Assembly (NCBI RefSeq): GCF_001673365.1
Contig: NZ_LZLS01000048.1
Coordinates: 1-44,238, forward strand
Reading direction: 5' to 3'
Length of the DNA stretch: 44,238 nt
DNA from: Mycobacterium asiaticum
Lineage (GTDB): Bacteria; Actinomycetota; Actinomycetes; Mycobacteriales; Mycobacteriaceae
Below the pieces are notes generated by a model, which had not been told where the DNA came from, did no database searches, and was given only the letters and a program-made list of their open reading frames with translations. Positions within the stretch are counted from its first letter, which is position 1. Every line of letters begins with the position of its first letter. Below are positions 1-12,434 of the stretch, piece by piece. Position numbers and translations under genes: made by a program.

Positions 1-1559
1 CCGGCGGTACCGGAGGTGCGGGTGGGCAGGCCGGGCAGCTGATCGGCTCGGGCGGTACCGGCGGCAGCGGCGGCACGAGCAACATCACCGGCGGCGCGGG
101 AGGCGCGGGCGGCAACTCAGGGGTGCTGGGTAACGGTGGCAACGGCGGCAACGGCGGGGCTGGGGTGGTCACCGGCGGCAACGGCGGCACCGGCGGCAAC
201 GGTGTGCTGATCGGCAACGGCGGCAACGCCGGCAGCCTCGGCACCGGCGGCGTGACGCCGGGCAAGGCCGGCCTGGGCGGCATCAGCGGGCTGCTGCTGG
301 GAGCGGACGGCTTCGGCGCCCCGATCAGCAACAACCCGATCCACACCCTGCAACAAGATGTCCTCGACATCGTCAACCAGCCGGTACAAGCCCTGACCGG
401 ACGCCCGCTGATCGGCAACGGCGCCAATGGAATCCCGGGCACCGGTACGGCCGGCGGCGACGGCGGCAAGTTGTTCGGCAACGGCGGCAACGGCGCACAC
501 GGTGCGACCAACACCGCCACCGGCGGCGCTGGCGGAGCCGGCGGGGCCGGCGGGGCCGGCGGCGGCTTGTTCGGGCACGGCGGCACCGGCGGGTCCGGCG
601 GCATCGCCACCGGCATCAACGGGGTCGGCGGCACCGGCGGGGCCGGCGGCTCAGCCCTGCTCAACGGTGCCGGTGGCACCGGCGGATCCGGCGGTCAAGC
701 CCTGGTCACCGGCGGTAAAGGCGGCGCCGGCGGGCAGGGCGGCAACGCCGGGGCGCTCACCGGCGCGGCCGGCACGGGCGGACACGGCGCCGGGCCCGGC
801 GCCACCGGGGTGGGCGGCGCCGGCGGCACCGGCGGCCTGTTCTCCAACGGTGGCGTCGGGGGGATCGGCGGATCCGGCGCCGCGGGCGGGGCCGGCGGCA
901 ACGGAATGTTGTTCGGCGACGGCGGCACCGGTGGAGCCGGCAGCTTGGGCGGCAACGGCGGCAACGGTGGCAACGGCGGAGCCTTCGGCGCCGGCGGCAC
1001 CGGCGGTGCGGGCGGCTCGGGCGGTAACAACGGCGGCGTCGGCGGCGCTGGTGGCAATGCCGGCGTACTGTCCTCCGGCGTCGGCGGCGCTGGCGGGTCC
1101 GGTGGGGCCGGCACCTTGACCGGTGGGGCCGGCGGCGCAGGTGGTAGCGCCAGCCTCCTGTTCGGATCTGGCGGTGCGGGCGGCACCGGCGGGCATGGTG
1201 GCGCAGGTGGTGCCGGCACCAATCTGGGCGGCGCCGGCGGCGCCGGCGGCAAAGCTGGTCTGCTCATCGGCTCGGGCGGCGCTGGTGGGGCCGGCGGATC
1301 CGGCGCCAACGCCAACGGCAACGGGACCGGCGGTGCCGGCGGGACCGGCGGTAATTCCGGGGCATTCGGCAGCGGCGGTGACGGCGGCGCCGGCGGGTTC
1401 GGGGCAACCACCGCCGGCAAGGGCGGAAACGGCGGCAACGCCGTGCTGATCGGCGACGGCGGCAACGGCGGCAACGCCGGAAAGGCCGGCGGCACAGCCG
1501 GCACGGGCGGCACCGGCGGGCTGCTGCTCGGCAACGACGGCAACGACGGGAAGGCCTAG
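1..1559 (+). CDS. PE_PGRS family protein, C-terminal PGRS part (5' end outside window)
   Basis: The frame is open from base 3 to a TAG at 1557-1559, about 518 residues, and consists almost entirely of Gly-Gly-X triplets with Ala and Asn, the signature of the PGRS domain of mycobacterial PE_PGRS proteins. The PE domain and start lie upstream of the window. About 100 codons in, the glycine repeats are broken by a segment containing [14 protein letters not shown] and [11 protein letters not shown]; this is the linker type that normally joins a PE domain to its PGRS domain, after which Gly-rich repeats resume. PE_PGRS proteins are cell-surface or secreted proteins of slow-growing mycobacteria; no specific function can be read here. 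The gene converges on metH with only 20 bases between the stops. Long open frames on the other strand and frames are by-products of GGC-rich codons. Confidence 0.9.
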   Translation, partial: GGTGGAGGQAGQLIGSGGTGGSGGTSNITGGAGGAGGNSGVLGNGGNGGNGGAGVVTGGNGGTGGNGVLIGNGGNAGSLGTGGVTPGKAGLGGISGLLLGADGFGAPISNNPIHTLQQDVLDIVNQPVQALTGRPLIGNGANGIPGTGTAGGDGGKLFGNGGNGAHGATNTATGGAGGAGGAGGAGGGLFGHGGTGGSGGIATGINGVGGTGGAGGSALLNGAGGTGGSGGQALVTGGKGGAGGQGGNAGALTGAAGTGGHGAGPGATGVGGAGGTGGLFSNGGVGGIGGSGAAGGAGGNGMLFGDGGTGGAGSLGGNGGNGGNGGAFGAGGTGGAGGSGGNNGGVGGAGGNAGVLSSGVGGAGGSGGAGTLTGGAGGAGGSASLLFGSGGAGGTGGHGGAGGAGTNLGGAGGAGGKAGLLIGSGGAGGAGGSGANANGNGTGGAGGTGGNSGAFGSGGDGGAGGFGATTAGKGGNGGNAVLIGDGGNGGNAGKAGGTAGTGGTGGLLLGNDGNDGKA

Positions 1560-1577
1560 CGCCGGGCGTTCCCGGCG
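1560..1577. terminator. GC-rich hairpin between convergent PE_PGRS and metH
   Basis: A 7-bp perfect stem (CGCCGGG / CCCGGCG) with a CGTT loop fills almost the whole gap between the two convergent stop codons. It has no T-tract on either side, so it is a candidate bidirectional terminator of the T-less kind often proposed in mycobacteria rather than a classical intrinsic terminator. Confidence 0.4.
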
Positions 1578-1579
1578 GC

Positions 1580-5344
<3,765 letters not shown>

Positions 5345-5350
5345 GTACGT

Positions 5351-5368
5351 TCCTTCCATAGCGGAAGG
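5351..5368 (-). promoter_or_regulatory. Shine-Dalgarno-sequestering hairpin of metH
   Basis: In the metH mRNA, CCUUCC (5363-5368) pairs perfectly with GGAAGG (5352-5357) across a 5-nt loop GCUAU. The second arm is the metH Shine-Dalgarno (GGAAGGA, 6 nt from GTG 5344). Bases 5366-5368 of the first arm are also the last three bases of the riboswitch helix ACGCCU (5366-5371), so the two structures cannot form together. Confidence 0.6.
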
Positions 5369-5446
5369 CGTCCTTAACTCTGCCGAGCGTGGCGGATACC
5401 GGAAAGGGACCGAATCCCCCCAGGAACCGTTGCAACGCCTCTCGAC
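5366..5446 (-). promoter_or_regulatory. SAH riboswitch upstream of metH
   Basis: Read as RNA on the minus strand, the segment matches the SAH riboswitch class. P1 is GUCGAG (5441-5446) with CUCGGC (5382-5387). It is followed at once by AGGCGU (5435-5440), which pairs perfectly with ACGCCU (5366-5371) to make the class's H-type pseudoknot helix. The conserved UUGCAACGG follows the first P4 strand, CCACGCUCG closes P2/P1, and an internal hairpin GGGA-UUCGG-UCCC sits where the class has a variable stem. The layout follows the crystallised Ralstonia SAH aptamer as I remember it. SAH is the product of methyl transfer, and metH regenerates methionine from its breakdown product homocysteine, so the gene context fits. 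Known members switch expression on when SAH accumulates. A cobalamin riboswitch was considered and no B12 box was found. Confidence 0.75.
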
Positions 5447-5452
5447 GGTAAA

Positions 5453-5458
5453 AGTCTA
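5453..5458 (-). promoter_or_regulatory. Candidate -10 box of metH
   Basis: TAGACT on the minus strand would place transcription start a few bases before riboswitch helix P1 (5446), which is where it should be if the RNA begins with the aptamer. No convincing -35 was seen, which is common for mycobacterial SigA promoters. Confidence 0.35.
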
Positions 5459-5569
5459 CGTCGTCACTCGAAGTCTGGACGCCCAGCTCGACCCGACCCG
5501 CTTGCCGATCGCGGCACCATCGAGCGCCGGCTCGCGAATCTCGTCGTCACACGACAAGGATAGTCGGCC

Positions 5570-5576
5570 TATAGAT
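5570..5576 (+). promoter_or_regulatory. Candidate -10 box for the PAC2-family gene
   Basis: TATAGAT in the 294-base divergent region between metH and the gene at 5639. It would give a leader of about 55 nt. No clear -35 is visible. The rest of the divergent region is taken up by the metH riboswitch; nothing else recognisable was seen in it. Confidence 0.35.
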
Positions 5577-5638
5577 CACCGACCGCGTCAACCGCACGTC
5601 CCGATCGGCTGCGCAAATCCAGGCCGTAGGCTGAATTC

Positions 5639-6529
5639 GTGACTTTGCCGGATGGCACGGGCGACGCCGACGAACTGCTGCCCCAACTGCACAACACCGT
5701 GGTAGTGGCGGCGTTTGAGGGCTGGAACGACGCCGGCGATGCGGCCAGTGACGCGGTGACCCACCTGTCGGCCAGCTGGGACGCCTTGCCGATCGTGGAG
5801 ATCGACGACGAGGCCTATTACGACTACCAGGTCAATCGTCCGGTGATCCGCCAGGTCGATGGCGTCACGCGCGAGTTGGAGTGGCCGGCCATGCGGATCT
5901 CGCACTGCCGACCGCCCGAGAGTGACCGCGACGTCGTGCTGATGCACGGCGTCGAACCCAACATGCGCTGGCGGACGTTCTGCGACGAACTGCTGGCCAT
6001 CATCGACAAGCTCAACGTCGATACGGTCGTCATCCTCGGAGCACTGCTGGCGGACACGCCCCACACCCGGCCGGTGCCGGTTTCGGGCGCGGCGTACTCG
6101 TCCGACTCGGCGCGGCTGTTCGGCCTCGAGGAAACCCGCTACGAAGGCCCGACGGGCATCGCCGGGGTCTTCCAATACGCCTGCGTGGCGGCCGGCATCC
6201 CGGCGGTGACCTTCTGGGCGGCGGTGCCGCACTACGTGTCGCACCCACCCAACCCGAAGGCGACGGTGGCGCTGCTGCGTCGCGTCGAGGAAGTGCTCGA
6301 TATCGAGGTACCACTGGGCGACCTGCCCGCCCAGGCCGAGGCGTGGGAGCGGGAGATCACCGAAATGACCGCCGACGACGAAGAGTTGGCCGAGTACGTG
6401 CAGTCCCTAGAGGAGCACGGCGACGCCGCCATCGACGTCAACGAAGTCATGGGCAACATCGACGGCGACGCGCTGGCCGCCGAGTTCGAGCGCTACCTCA
6501 AACGCCGCCGCCCGGGGTTCGGGATCTAG
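5639..6529 (+). CDS. PAC2 (proteasome assembly chaperone 2-like) family protein
   Basis: The 296-residue protein corresponds to M. tuberculosis Rv2125 by position next to metH and by content. The family carries the PAC2 domain, named for a eukaryotic 20S proteasome assembly chaperone; its role in actinobacteria, which also have a proteasome, is not established. Visible features are an N-terminal segment with AAFEGWNDAGDAA (about residues 22-34), typical of the family, a hydrophobic core strand TVVILGALLADTPHTRPVPV, and a highly acidic C-terminal third (EITEMTADDEELAEYVQ) that is probably helical. There is no signal peptide or membrane segment, so it is probably cytosolic. The start is GTG 5639; the ribosome-binding site is weak. 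The gene is monocistronic and converges on the monooxygenase gene with an 18-base gap. Confidence 0.85.
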   Translation: MTLPDGTGDADELLPQLHNTVVVAAFEGWNDAGDAASDAVTHLSASWDALPIVEIDDEAYYDYQVNRPVIRQVDGVTRELEWPAMRISHCRPPESDRDVVLMHGVEPNMRWRTFCDELLAIIDKLNVDTVVILGALLADTPHTRPVPVSGAAYSSDSARLFGLEETRYEGPTGIAGVFQYACVAAGIPAVTFWAAVPHYVSHPPNPKATVALLRRVEEVLDIEVPLGDLPAQAEAWEREITEMTADDEELAEYVQSLEEHGDAAIDVNEVMGNIDGDALAAEFERYLKRRRPGFGI

Positions 6530-6547
6530 CTCGGGTAACCGTCGGAT

Positions 6548-7732
6548 TCACCCGCGGTCGGGTGCTCCTCGGCGCAGCGTCGCGACGACGGTCGTCGGTT
6601 CACCGGCAAGCGTCGTGGTGATGAAGCGATTGACCAGCGGGCGCCACGTAAACCGCAACGCAAACCGGCGCGACCGGCCAGGCAGCGTCCAAGGACCCGT
6701 AGCACGGATGATGTCTTGTTTTTCTTCGACCACCGGCCGCCAGAGTTGGTCGTAGAAGTCCAGCGCCCGTTCGACCGACGACGTCGTGCGGAACTGTTCG
6801 GCCAGCACATAAGCGCCGGCGACCGCCAGTGAAGCGGCGTGGGAAGCCAGCGGCGACACGGCCGCACCGGCGTCACCGATCAGGACCACCCGGTCTTTAC
6901 TCCAGCTCGGCATGACGACCTGCGCCACCGCCTCGCAGTACATTTCGTCCGGCGGCGGACAGCGCTCGAGTATGTCCGGCACCAACCAACCCATATCGGC
7001 GAACCGCTCCCGAACAGCGGCACGGGGATCTGCCGGCAGTTCTGGGTCGGCTGCGTCGAACAACGCAAAGACCGCGGCGCGACCCTCCGGCAGAAAGAAC
7101 AGGTCCAGGTGACGATCGATGGTGTCGGTCACCGCGAATTGCTCGATGTCCGCTGCACGGCTGATATCGGAGGCGTCGAAAGTAAAAGCGGCGCAGTGAA
7201 ATCCGAGATATCGCAGATATTCCGAGTCCGCTCCGAACACCAGATTCCGAACCGTCGAGTGAATGCCGTCGGCGCCGATCAGCAGGTCGGCCTCGATGGT
7301 GACCTCGCCCCCGGCCAGGGTCACCGTCACCCCGTCGTCGCGGTTGGCAATGCCGGTAACCTCGGCGCCGAACCGGACATCGACGTGCTCGGACAGATTG
7401 TCCCGCAACGCTTTCTCCAAGTCGGACCGCAGCATGCTGGACACCCGGCCGCCGAGGCCCTTGGCGATCTGGTTATAGGGCAGGTCTGCTTTCTGGCGAC
7501 CCTGATCATCGACCAAGGTGGCGACGTCGATGCGATAAGACACATCCTTGATGGCGGGCAAGACGCCGATCTCCTCCGCGGCCTCGTATCCGGAACCGAA
7601 GAAGTCGATCAAATAGCCCGCTGGGCTTGGCGCGAGTGCCCGCTCAAGCAGCACCACCTCGGCGCCCAAACTCGACATGCGCTCCGCCGCGGCCAACCCG
7701 GCAATTCCGGCACCGCACACGACAACCTTCAC
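6548..7732 (-). CDS. FAD-dependent monooxygenase (class A, PHBH fold)
   Basis: A 394-residue flavoprotein. It has an N-terminal Rossmann motif GAGIAG (residues 7-12) followed by an acidic strand end (VVLLER), a central GADGIHSTVR segment (the DG motif, which contacts FAD and NAD(P)H) near residue 153, and RVVLIGDAGAAVSP near residue 280 (the GD motif for the FAD ribityl chain). This order defines the para-hydroxybenzoate hydroxylase-like monooxygenases, which hydroxylate aromatic or polyketide-like substrates; TetX-like antibiotic-modifying enzymes share it. The substrate cannot be told from sequence. The start is GTG 7732, 7 bases after the SDR stop, so the two probably form one transcript with mshC. 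I do not recall a counterpart at this place in M. tuberculosis. Confidence 0.85.
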   Translation of the reverse strand: MKVVVCGAGIAGLAAAERMSSLGAEVVLLERALAPSPAGYLIDFFGSGYEAAEEIGVLPAIKDVSYRIDVATLVDDQGRQKADLPYNQIAKGLGGRVSSMLRSDLEKALRDNLSEHVDVRFGAEVTGIANRDDGVTVTLAGGEVTIEADLLIGADGIHSTVRNLVFGADSEYLRYLGFHCAAFTFDASDISRAADIEQFAVTDTIDRHLDLFFLPEGRAAVFALFDAADPELPADPRAAVRERFADMGWLVPDILERCPPPDEMYCEAVAQVVMPSWSKDRVVLIGDAGAAVSPLASHAASLAVAGAYVLAEQFRTTSSVERALDFYDQLWRPVVEEKQDIIRATGPWTLPGRSRRFALRFTWRPLVNRFITTTLAGEPTTVVATLRRGAPDRG

Positions 7733-7739
7733 GGCGCGG

Positions 7740-8630
7740 TCAAGACGTCGGCGGGGGCTCTAGGCCCTGGGTGTAGGCGCTGGTGAAGCGGCCCAGGGCG
7801 GCGATCTGCGCGTCCATCTTGGGCATCACCTCTGCCGCGGTCCTGCCGACCGAAAGTTCGCCGAGGCGGGTGGACAACACCGGCTTGAGCCAGCGGAACG
7901 CCGCCACCCACTGCGGGCAGTAGACGTGAGACTTGCGGCCCTCGATGCCCCGGACAAAAGCGTCGGCGCACTTGTTGACCGAAGTGGTCTTGCTCAGCGG
8001 CCAAGGCAGCCTGGCCAGAAGTTCGCCGAAAGCGGGTAAGTCGCCCTTGGTGTCTCGGACCAGCGCGGTGTCGATCCAAGACATATGAGCCGAGCCGACG
8101 CCGACGCCGTGCTGAGCGACCTCCAAACGCAGCGCGTTGGCCAGGTGTTCGTTGCCCGCCTTGGACATGTCGTAGGGGGCCATCCCCGGAGCCGCGGCAA
8201 ACGCGGCCAACGACGAAACGACAAGCACGTAGCCGCGCCGGTCGATGATCGCCGGCAACGCGGCACGCACGGTGTAGAAGACACCGAGCAAGTTGACGTC
8301 GACGACCCGCTTGAACGCCTCCGGGTCGATATTGAGTACCGAGCCGTAGCTGGCGATACCGGCGTTGGCCACCACCACGTCGATCCCACCGAACTTCTCC
8401 ACGGCCTGGGCGGCAACGCCCTGCATAGCGGACAGGTCGCGCACGTCGGCCACTGTTGTCAGCACGCGGCCGTCGCCCCCGAGTTCGGCCGAGATAGAGG
8501 TGAGCTCCGCTTCGCCGAGGTCGGTCAGCACCAGCTTGGCGCCCTTGTTATGCAGCCGGCGCGCAACTTCCGCGCCGATACCGCGGCCCGCACCCGTGAT
8601 GACGACGACTTTGTCCTGCACCGATCCCAT
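7740..8630 (-). CDS. Short-chain dehydrogenase/reductase (SDR)
   Basis: A 296-residue classical SDR, probably NAD(P)-dependent. It has the cofactor motif TGAGRGIG (residues 13-20), an ADVRD segment binding the adenine ring, NAGIASYG after the fourth strand, catalytic Ser in VVSSLAAF, and the YDMSK motif (Tyr and Lys of the active site). It corresponds in place to Rv2129c of M. tuberculosis, which also lies just downstream of mshC. The start is ATG 8630; the open frame continues upstream into mshC, but that extension is a shadow of mshC and has no SDR character. It begins 23 bases after the mshC stop and ends 7 bases before the monooxygenase start. The substrate is unknown. Confidence 0.88.
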   Translation of the reverse strand: MGSVQDKVVVITGAGRGIGAEVARRLHNKGAKLVLTDLGEAELTSISAELGGDGRVLTTVADVRDLSAMQGVAAQAVEKFGGIDVVVANAGIASYGSVLNIDPEAFKRVVDVNLLGVFYTVRAALPAIIDRRGYVLVVSSLAAFAAAPGMAPYDMSKAGNEHLANALRLEVAQHGVGVGSAHMSWIDTALVRDTKGDLPAFGELLARLPWPLSKTTSVNKCADAFVRGIEGRKSHVYCPQWVAAFRWLKPVLSTRLGELSVGRTAAEVMPKMDAQIAALGRFTSAYTQGLEPPPTS

Positions 8631-8653
8631 GGCGGAAAACGTACCACCGGCCC

Positions 8654-9889
8654 CTAGAGCGCGACTCCCAGCAACGCATCGACCGCGGTCGCCACCGTGC
8701 TCGGCGCGGCCTCGTCGTGGCCGCCGTATTCCAATGCGTCGGTGGTCCAACCATCCAGTGCGGCAATCGCTTTGGGGGTGTCGAGGTCGTCGGCCAGGTA
8801 TCTGCGGACCCTGCCGATGACGTCGGTGGCGTCCGGGCCGGCCGGCAGTGCCGTCGCCGTGCGCCAGCGGTGCAGCCGGGTGCTCGCCTCGTCGAGAACC
8901 TGCTGGCTCCAAAAGCGGTCGGCGCGGTAGTGCCCGGCGAGCAAACCGAGCCGGACCGCGGCGGGATCGACGCCCTGGGACCGCAGTTTCGAGACCAGGA
9001 CCAGGTTGCCGAGGCTCTTGGACATCTTTTGCCCGTCCCAGCCGATCATCCCGGCGTGTACGTAGTGTCGGGCGAATCTGCGCTCACCGCTGACACATTC
9101 GGCGTGCGCGGCGGTGAACTCGTGATGCGGGAAGATCAGGTCGCTGCCGCCGCCCTGGATGTCGAGTTCGCTGCCGATGCGGCTGAGCGCGATCGCCGCG
9201 CATTCGACGTGCCAGCCGGGCCGGCCGTCGCCGAAGGGCGACGGCCAACTGGGCTCGCCGGGCCGGTTGACTCGCCACAGCAGCGCGTCGAGTTCGTCGG
9301 TCTTGCCGGGCCGGCGCGGGTCGCCCCCTCGCTGCTCGAACAGGTCGAGCATGGTGTCGCGGTCATAGCCCGACTCGTAGCCGAACTGCAGGGTGGCGTC
9401 GGCGCGGTAGTAGACGTCCTGGTATTCGTCGTCGACGACGTAGGCCGCCCCGGAAGCGACCATCTTCTCGACGAGTTCCACCATTTCGGCGATGGCTTCG
9501 GTGGCCCCGACATACTCCTGTGGCGCCAGCACCCGCAGCGCCGTCATGTCGTCGCGGAACAGCGCAACCTCGCGCTCGGCGAGGTCACGCCAATCGATGC
9601 CGTCGCGCTGGGCACGCTCGAACAGCGGATCGTCGACGTCCGTGACGTTCTGGACGTAGTGCACATCGTGGCCGAGGTCCAGCCATAGCCGGTAGATCAG
9701 ATCGAACGCGAGGTAGGTAGCGGCGTGGCCGAGATGCGTTGCGTCATAGGGGGTGATGCCGCAGACGTACATGGTCGCTTTGGTACCGGGGGTTACCGGG
9801 CGGACCTGCCGGTCAGCGGTGTCGTAGAGCCGCAACTCGGGGCCGCGTCCGGGTAACGCCGGGACCGGCGGAGAAGACCACGACCGCAT
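8654..9889 (-). CDS. mshC: L-cysteine:1D-myo-inositol 2-amino-2-deoxy-alpha-D-glucopyranoside ligase MshC
   Basis: It joins cysteine to GlcN-Ins with ATP in mycothiol synthesis, the step before acetylation by MshD. The 411-residue protein is a cysteinyl-tRNA-synthetase paralogue: HIGH-type motif THLGHAAT (about residues 56-63), zinc ligands in [10 protein letters not shown], in [10 protein letters not shown] and in the FPHHEF segment, and the KMSKS loop ([10 protein letters not shown]). The shortened C-terminus without a tRNA anticodon-binding domain and the close match to M. tuberculosis MshC (414 residues as I recall) separate it from CysS. The start is ATG 9889. It is the first gene of a probable mshC-SDR-monooxygenase transcript; the region upstream holds a tandem repeat (9902-10059). 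Confidence 0.95.
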   Translation of the reverse strand: MRSWSSPPVPALPGRGPELRLYDTADRQVRPVTPGTKATMYVCGITPYDATHLGHAATYLAFDLIYRLWLDLGHDVHYVQNVTDVDDPLFERAQRDGIDWRDLAEREVALFRDDMTALRVLAPQEYVGATEAIAEMVELVEKMVASGAAYVVDDEYQDVYYRADATLQFGYESGYDRDTMLDLFEQRGGDPRRPGKTDELDALLWRVNRPGEPSWPSPFGDGRPGWHVECAAIALSRIGSELDIQGGGSDLIFPHHEFTAAHAECVSGERRFARHYVHAGMIGWDGQKMSKSLGNLVLVSKLRSQGVDPAAVRLGLLAGHYRADRFWSQQVLDEASTRLHRWRTATALPAGPDATDVIGRVRRYLADDLDTPKAIAALDGWTTDALEYGGHDEAAPSTVATAVDALLGVAL

Positions 9890-9901
9890 GCGTCGACTTT
9901 A

Positions 9902-10059
9902 AGCCCGGCGACGATGCGGGCCGCGCAGCGGGCTGAGGAGAAGCCGGGCCATCAGGTCCAGCCCGGCGACGATGCGGGCCGCGCAGCGGGCTGAGGAGAA
10001 GCCGGGCAATCAGGTTCAGCCCGGCGACGATGCGGGCCGCGCAGCGGGCTGAGGAGAAG
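9902..10059. repeat. 58-bp tandem repeat, about 2.7 copies (VNTR-like)
   Basis: Copies begin at 9902, 9960 and 10018. The first two are 58 bases long and nearly identical (differences around GGGCCATCAGGTCC versus GGGCAATCAGGTTC); the third is cut after 42 bases. It fills most of the 267-base gap between mshC and cysQ. Each copy carries GAAGCCGGGC followed by AGCCCGGCG of the next copy, so copy junctions can pair. It resembles mycobacterial interspersed VNTR loci used for strain typing. Confidence 0.85.
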
Positions 10060-10128
10060 TGTGAAGCCACGGTTTTGCGTGTGCGTCTGTGGCGGTGTTT
10101 TCGCGATTTTCCCGCCGTGGCTGCACAC
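10059..10128. other. Imperfect long inverted repeat downstream of cysQ
   Basis: GTGTG-AAG-CCACGG (10059-10072) is complementary to CCGTGG-CTG-CACAC (10115-10128) apart from the three central bases. It starts about 30 bases after the cysQ stop codon on the minus strand and could act in transcript termination or processing. The inner part is GT-rich and unpaired. No T-tract follows. Confidence 0.3.
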
Positions 10129-10156
10129 GGAAAGCCTCAGGCGCACACTCGATTGC

Positions 10157-10945
10157 TTACCACCAGGACTGCCGGATGGCGTCGAGCAGGATGGGCGCCA
10201 GCTCGGCCCGGCACATCACGAAATCCGGCAGATACGGGTCCAGCTGGTTGTACATCATCGGCGATCCGTCCAGTCGCGACGCGTGCATACCCGCAGCAAG
10301 CACTACCCCCGCCGGCGCCGCCGAATCCCACTCCCACTGACCGCCCGCATGCACATACGCGTCGGCAACGCCGTCGATCACCGCCATGGCTTTGGCGCCC
10401 GCCGACCCGATCCGCACCAACTCGATGTTCACGATCTGGCGGATGCGGTACACGACGGCCGGCGGCCGGGTAGCGCTGACCGCGATCCTGATGACGTCCG
10501 GGATGCCGACACGCGCCGCATCCGCGGTGACGGTGTCGCTGCGGTACACGACGTTCCCGCGCGCCGGCAGGGACACCGCCGCGTCGGTGATCTGCCTGCG
10601 GCCGTTGGTGGGTCGCTGCCACAACGCGATGTGAACCGCCCAGTCGTCGCGACCGGGGGTAGAGAACTCGCGGGTGCCGTCCAACGGGTCGATGATCCAG
10701 ACGCGGTCGGATTTCAGCCGAACCAGATCGTCGTAAGCCTCTTCGCTGAGCACGGCGTCGCCCGGGCGTTCGTCACGTAGCCGACGCAGGATCAGTGAAT
10801 TCGCCCGGCGGTCACCGGCGTCACCAAGTTCCCACGGGTAGTCGAACCCGATCTCCTCGCGCACCGCGAGCAACAACTCCCCCGCGTCCGCGGCGAGATC
10901 AGCGGCCAGCGCGGCGTCCGTCAAGTCACTCGCGGCCGGATTCAC
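10157..10945 (-). CDS. cysQ: 3'-phosphoadenosine 5'-phosphate phosphatase CysQ
   Basis: This inositol-monophosphatase-fold, magnesium-dependent enzyme removes the 3'-phosphate of PAP (and can act on PAPS), recycling the by-product of sulfation and reductive sulfate assimilation. The 262-residue sequence shows the family's metal and substrate motifs: acidic LSEEAYDD (about residues 66-73), [12 protein letters not shown] (about 83-94) and [10 protein letters not shown] near residue 204. Length and position match M. tuberculosis Rv2131c. The start is GTG 10945. The next gene upstream on the same strand ends 31 bases away, so cysQ may be the last gene of a transcript from uppP onward. It follows the mycothiol gene mshC; both use the sulfur-assimilation pool. 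Confidence 0.92.
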   Translation of the reverse strand: MNPAASDLTDAALAADLAADAGELLLAVREEIGFDYPWELGDAGDRRANSLILRRLRDERPGDAVLSEEAYDDLVRLKSDRVWIIDPLDGTREFSTPGRDDWAVHIALWQRPTNGRRQITDAAVSLPARGNVVYRSDTVTADAARVGIPDVIRIAVSATRPPAVVYRIRQIVNIELVRIGSAGAKAMAVIDGVADAYVHAGGQWEWDSAAPAGVVLAAGMHASRLDGSPMMYNQLDPYLPDFVMCRAELAPILLDAIRQSWW

Positions 10946-10976
10946 CGACCCAGTATCGCCGACGGCAGTTATGGAC

Positions 10977-11795
10977 TCAGAACGCCGGCCACGGTATCGG
11001 GCGATGCCGATTGGGCCCAGGCATGACGGGATTGTCGAGCAGCGCGTGGGTGCGCCGTTTCAGTGCGGCAATTTCTGCGCTGGTGATCCGGCCCGCGAGC
11101 TCTTCGGCAAGCGGACCGCGCAGTGCGTCAGCCAACCCCGCCACCGCGTCCAGAGTCTTCTCGTCGATGCGGTCACCGGCCCAGCCCCACAACACTGTGC
11201 GCAGCTTGTCCTGGACGTGCAAACTCAGGCCGTGGTCGACCCCGTAGACGCGGCCGTCGACTGCGAAAAGGATGTGGCCGCCCTTGCGGTCCGCGTTGTT
11301 GACCAACACGTCGAACACCGCCATCCGCCACAACCGGATGTCGTCGGCGTGCATCAGCAGGACCTCGTCGCCGGCATAGTCGTAGGCCCGCAACACCGGC
11401 AGATAACCCGGTTGCGGCTTGCGGGTGGGAAACAGATCGACCAGATCGGGGCCTTCGCGGGGATCGGAGTCGACCGCGTCGCCGGGTTGCTGCACCCATA
11501 GCTGCAGCATGCCGGGTCCCGCCGGCCCGTTGCGAATGATGGTGTGCGGCACGATATCCCAGCCGAGATAGGTCGACACCAGGTACGCGCCCAGTTCCCG
11601 GCCGGCAAGCGTTCCGTCGGGAAAGTCCCATAGCGGTTGCTCGCCGGAGACCGGCTTGTAGACGCAGTGCACGCTGGTCGAATTCAGCGATGCCTCGCAG
11701 AGAAACGTGGCGTTGCTGGCGGAGCGGATCCGTCCCAGGACAGTCAACTCGCCGTCGCGCAACACCTCATCTTCGTCATCCTTCGGTGTCATCAC
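10977..11795 (-). CDS. SCO1664-family protein, HipA/PI-kinase-like fold
   Basis: The 272-residue protein is equivalent in place to Rv2133c. It has a lipid- or protein-kinase-like C-lobe: [12 protein letters not shown] (about residues 164-175) resembles the catalytic-loop Asp/Asn motif of HipA and PI3/4 kinases, and GVDHGLSLH shortly after resembles their metal-binding DFG-like motif. The N-terminal part carries VYKPVSGE, a probable nucleotide-binding Lys strand. Actual kinase activity has not been shown for the family as far as I know. GTG 11795 and ATG 11792 are both possible starts, each overlapping the end of the DUF3090 gene (11776), so the two are translationally coupled. It lies in the uppP-to-cysQ gene string. 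Confidence 0.8.
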   Translation of the reverse strand: MMTPKDDEDEVLRDGELTVLGRIRSASNATFLCEASLNSTSVHCVYKPVSGEQPLWDFPDGTLAGRELGAYLVSTYLGWDIVPHTIIRNGPAGPGMLQLWVQQPGDAVDSDPREGPDLVDLFPTRKPQPGYLPVLRAYDYAGDEVLLMHADDIRLWRMAVFDVLVNNADRKGGHILFAVDGRVYGVDHGLSLHVQDKLRTVLWGWAGDRIDEKTLDAVAGLADALRGPLAEELAGRITSAEIAALKRRTHALLDNPVMPGPNRHRPIPWPAF

Positions 11796-12363
11796 TTGAC
11801 CCGAAGAGCGCCTCGCGCCGGTAGCCGTTGGTGCGTGCGCAGATATGCCCTTCCGGGTCCAGCGGTTCGTCGCACAACGGGCACGGCGGACGGCCGGCCG
11901 AGATCACGCGGTTGGAGCGGGTGGCGAATTGTCGCGCCGACTCCGGCGTCAGGAACACCCGTACCGCGTCGGGGCCCTCGTCGGTGTCATCAAGTACCAC
12001 CGAGGCGTCAAACTCCGCGTCGGTGACGGCAAGCAGTTCAACCACCACGGTCTGCGCCTCGGAATCCCAGCCCAGTCCCATCGTCCCGACCCGAAATTCG
12101 GCGTCTACCGGCATGACCAGTGGGCTCAGGTCGTCGACCTCGGCGGGTTCGGGCGGCACCGGGGTGCCGAACCGGCGATTGACCTCGAGCAGCAGCGCGC
12201 CGATGCGCTCGGCCAGCACCGCGACCTGCTGCTTCTCCAAAACCACGGAGACCACCCGCGCGTCGTGCACCGCCTGGATGTAAAAGGTGCGATTTCCGGG
12301 CTGCCCGACAGTCCCGGCGACGAAGCGGTCGGGTGTGCGGAAGACGTGAATAGCGCGGGCCAT
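11776..12363 (-). CDS. DUF3090 family protein
   Basis: A 195-residue protein matching M. tuberculosis Rv2134c in length and in recognisable segments (MARAIHVFRTPDRFV start, NRTFYIQAVHDARVVSV, and a C-terminal CPLCDEPLDPEGHICAR). That C-terminal CxxC...H-x-C arrangement looks like a small zinc-binding knuckle. The family is actinobacterial and conserved beside the SCO1664-type protein and a histidine phosphatase, which suggests a shared but unknown function. An open frame extends 17 codons upstream of ATG 12363; the ATG was chosen because MARAIHVF is where family members begin. The last bases overlap the next gene's start. Confidence 0.88.
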   Translation of the reverse strand: MARAIHVFRTPDRFVAGTVGQPGNRTFYIQAVHDARVVSVVLEKQQVAVLAERIGALLLEVNRRFGTPVPPEPAEVDDLSPLVMPVDAEFRVGTMGLGWDSEAQTVVVELLAVTDAEFDASVVLDDTDEGPDAVRVFLTPESARQFATRSNRVISAGRPPCPLCDEPLDPEGHICARTNGYRREALFGSSDDTEG

Positions 12364-12434
12364 GGCATTTCCAAAATACCGTGCAGACACGATCGCCGTG
12401 CGCTTCGGATACACCTGGGCCCGTCGAGTGCCGA

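Noticed and set aside
1..1559. CRISPR-like or satellite repeats in the PGRS region
   Set aside because: Periodicity is the Gly-Gly-X codon pattern of an open reading frame.
5345..5470. Cobalamin (B12) or SAM-type riboswitch ahead of metH
   Set aside because: No B12 box and no SAM-aptamer core motifs were found; the helix layout fits the SAH class instead.
7740..8912. 390-residue SDR with a novel N-terminal domain
   Set aside because: The extra codons overlap mshC and lack domain character; ATG 8630 precedes the standard SDR start.
9902..10059. CRISPR array
   Set aside because: Copies are directly adjacent with no variable spacers and no cas genes nearby.
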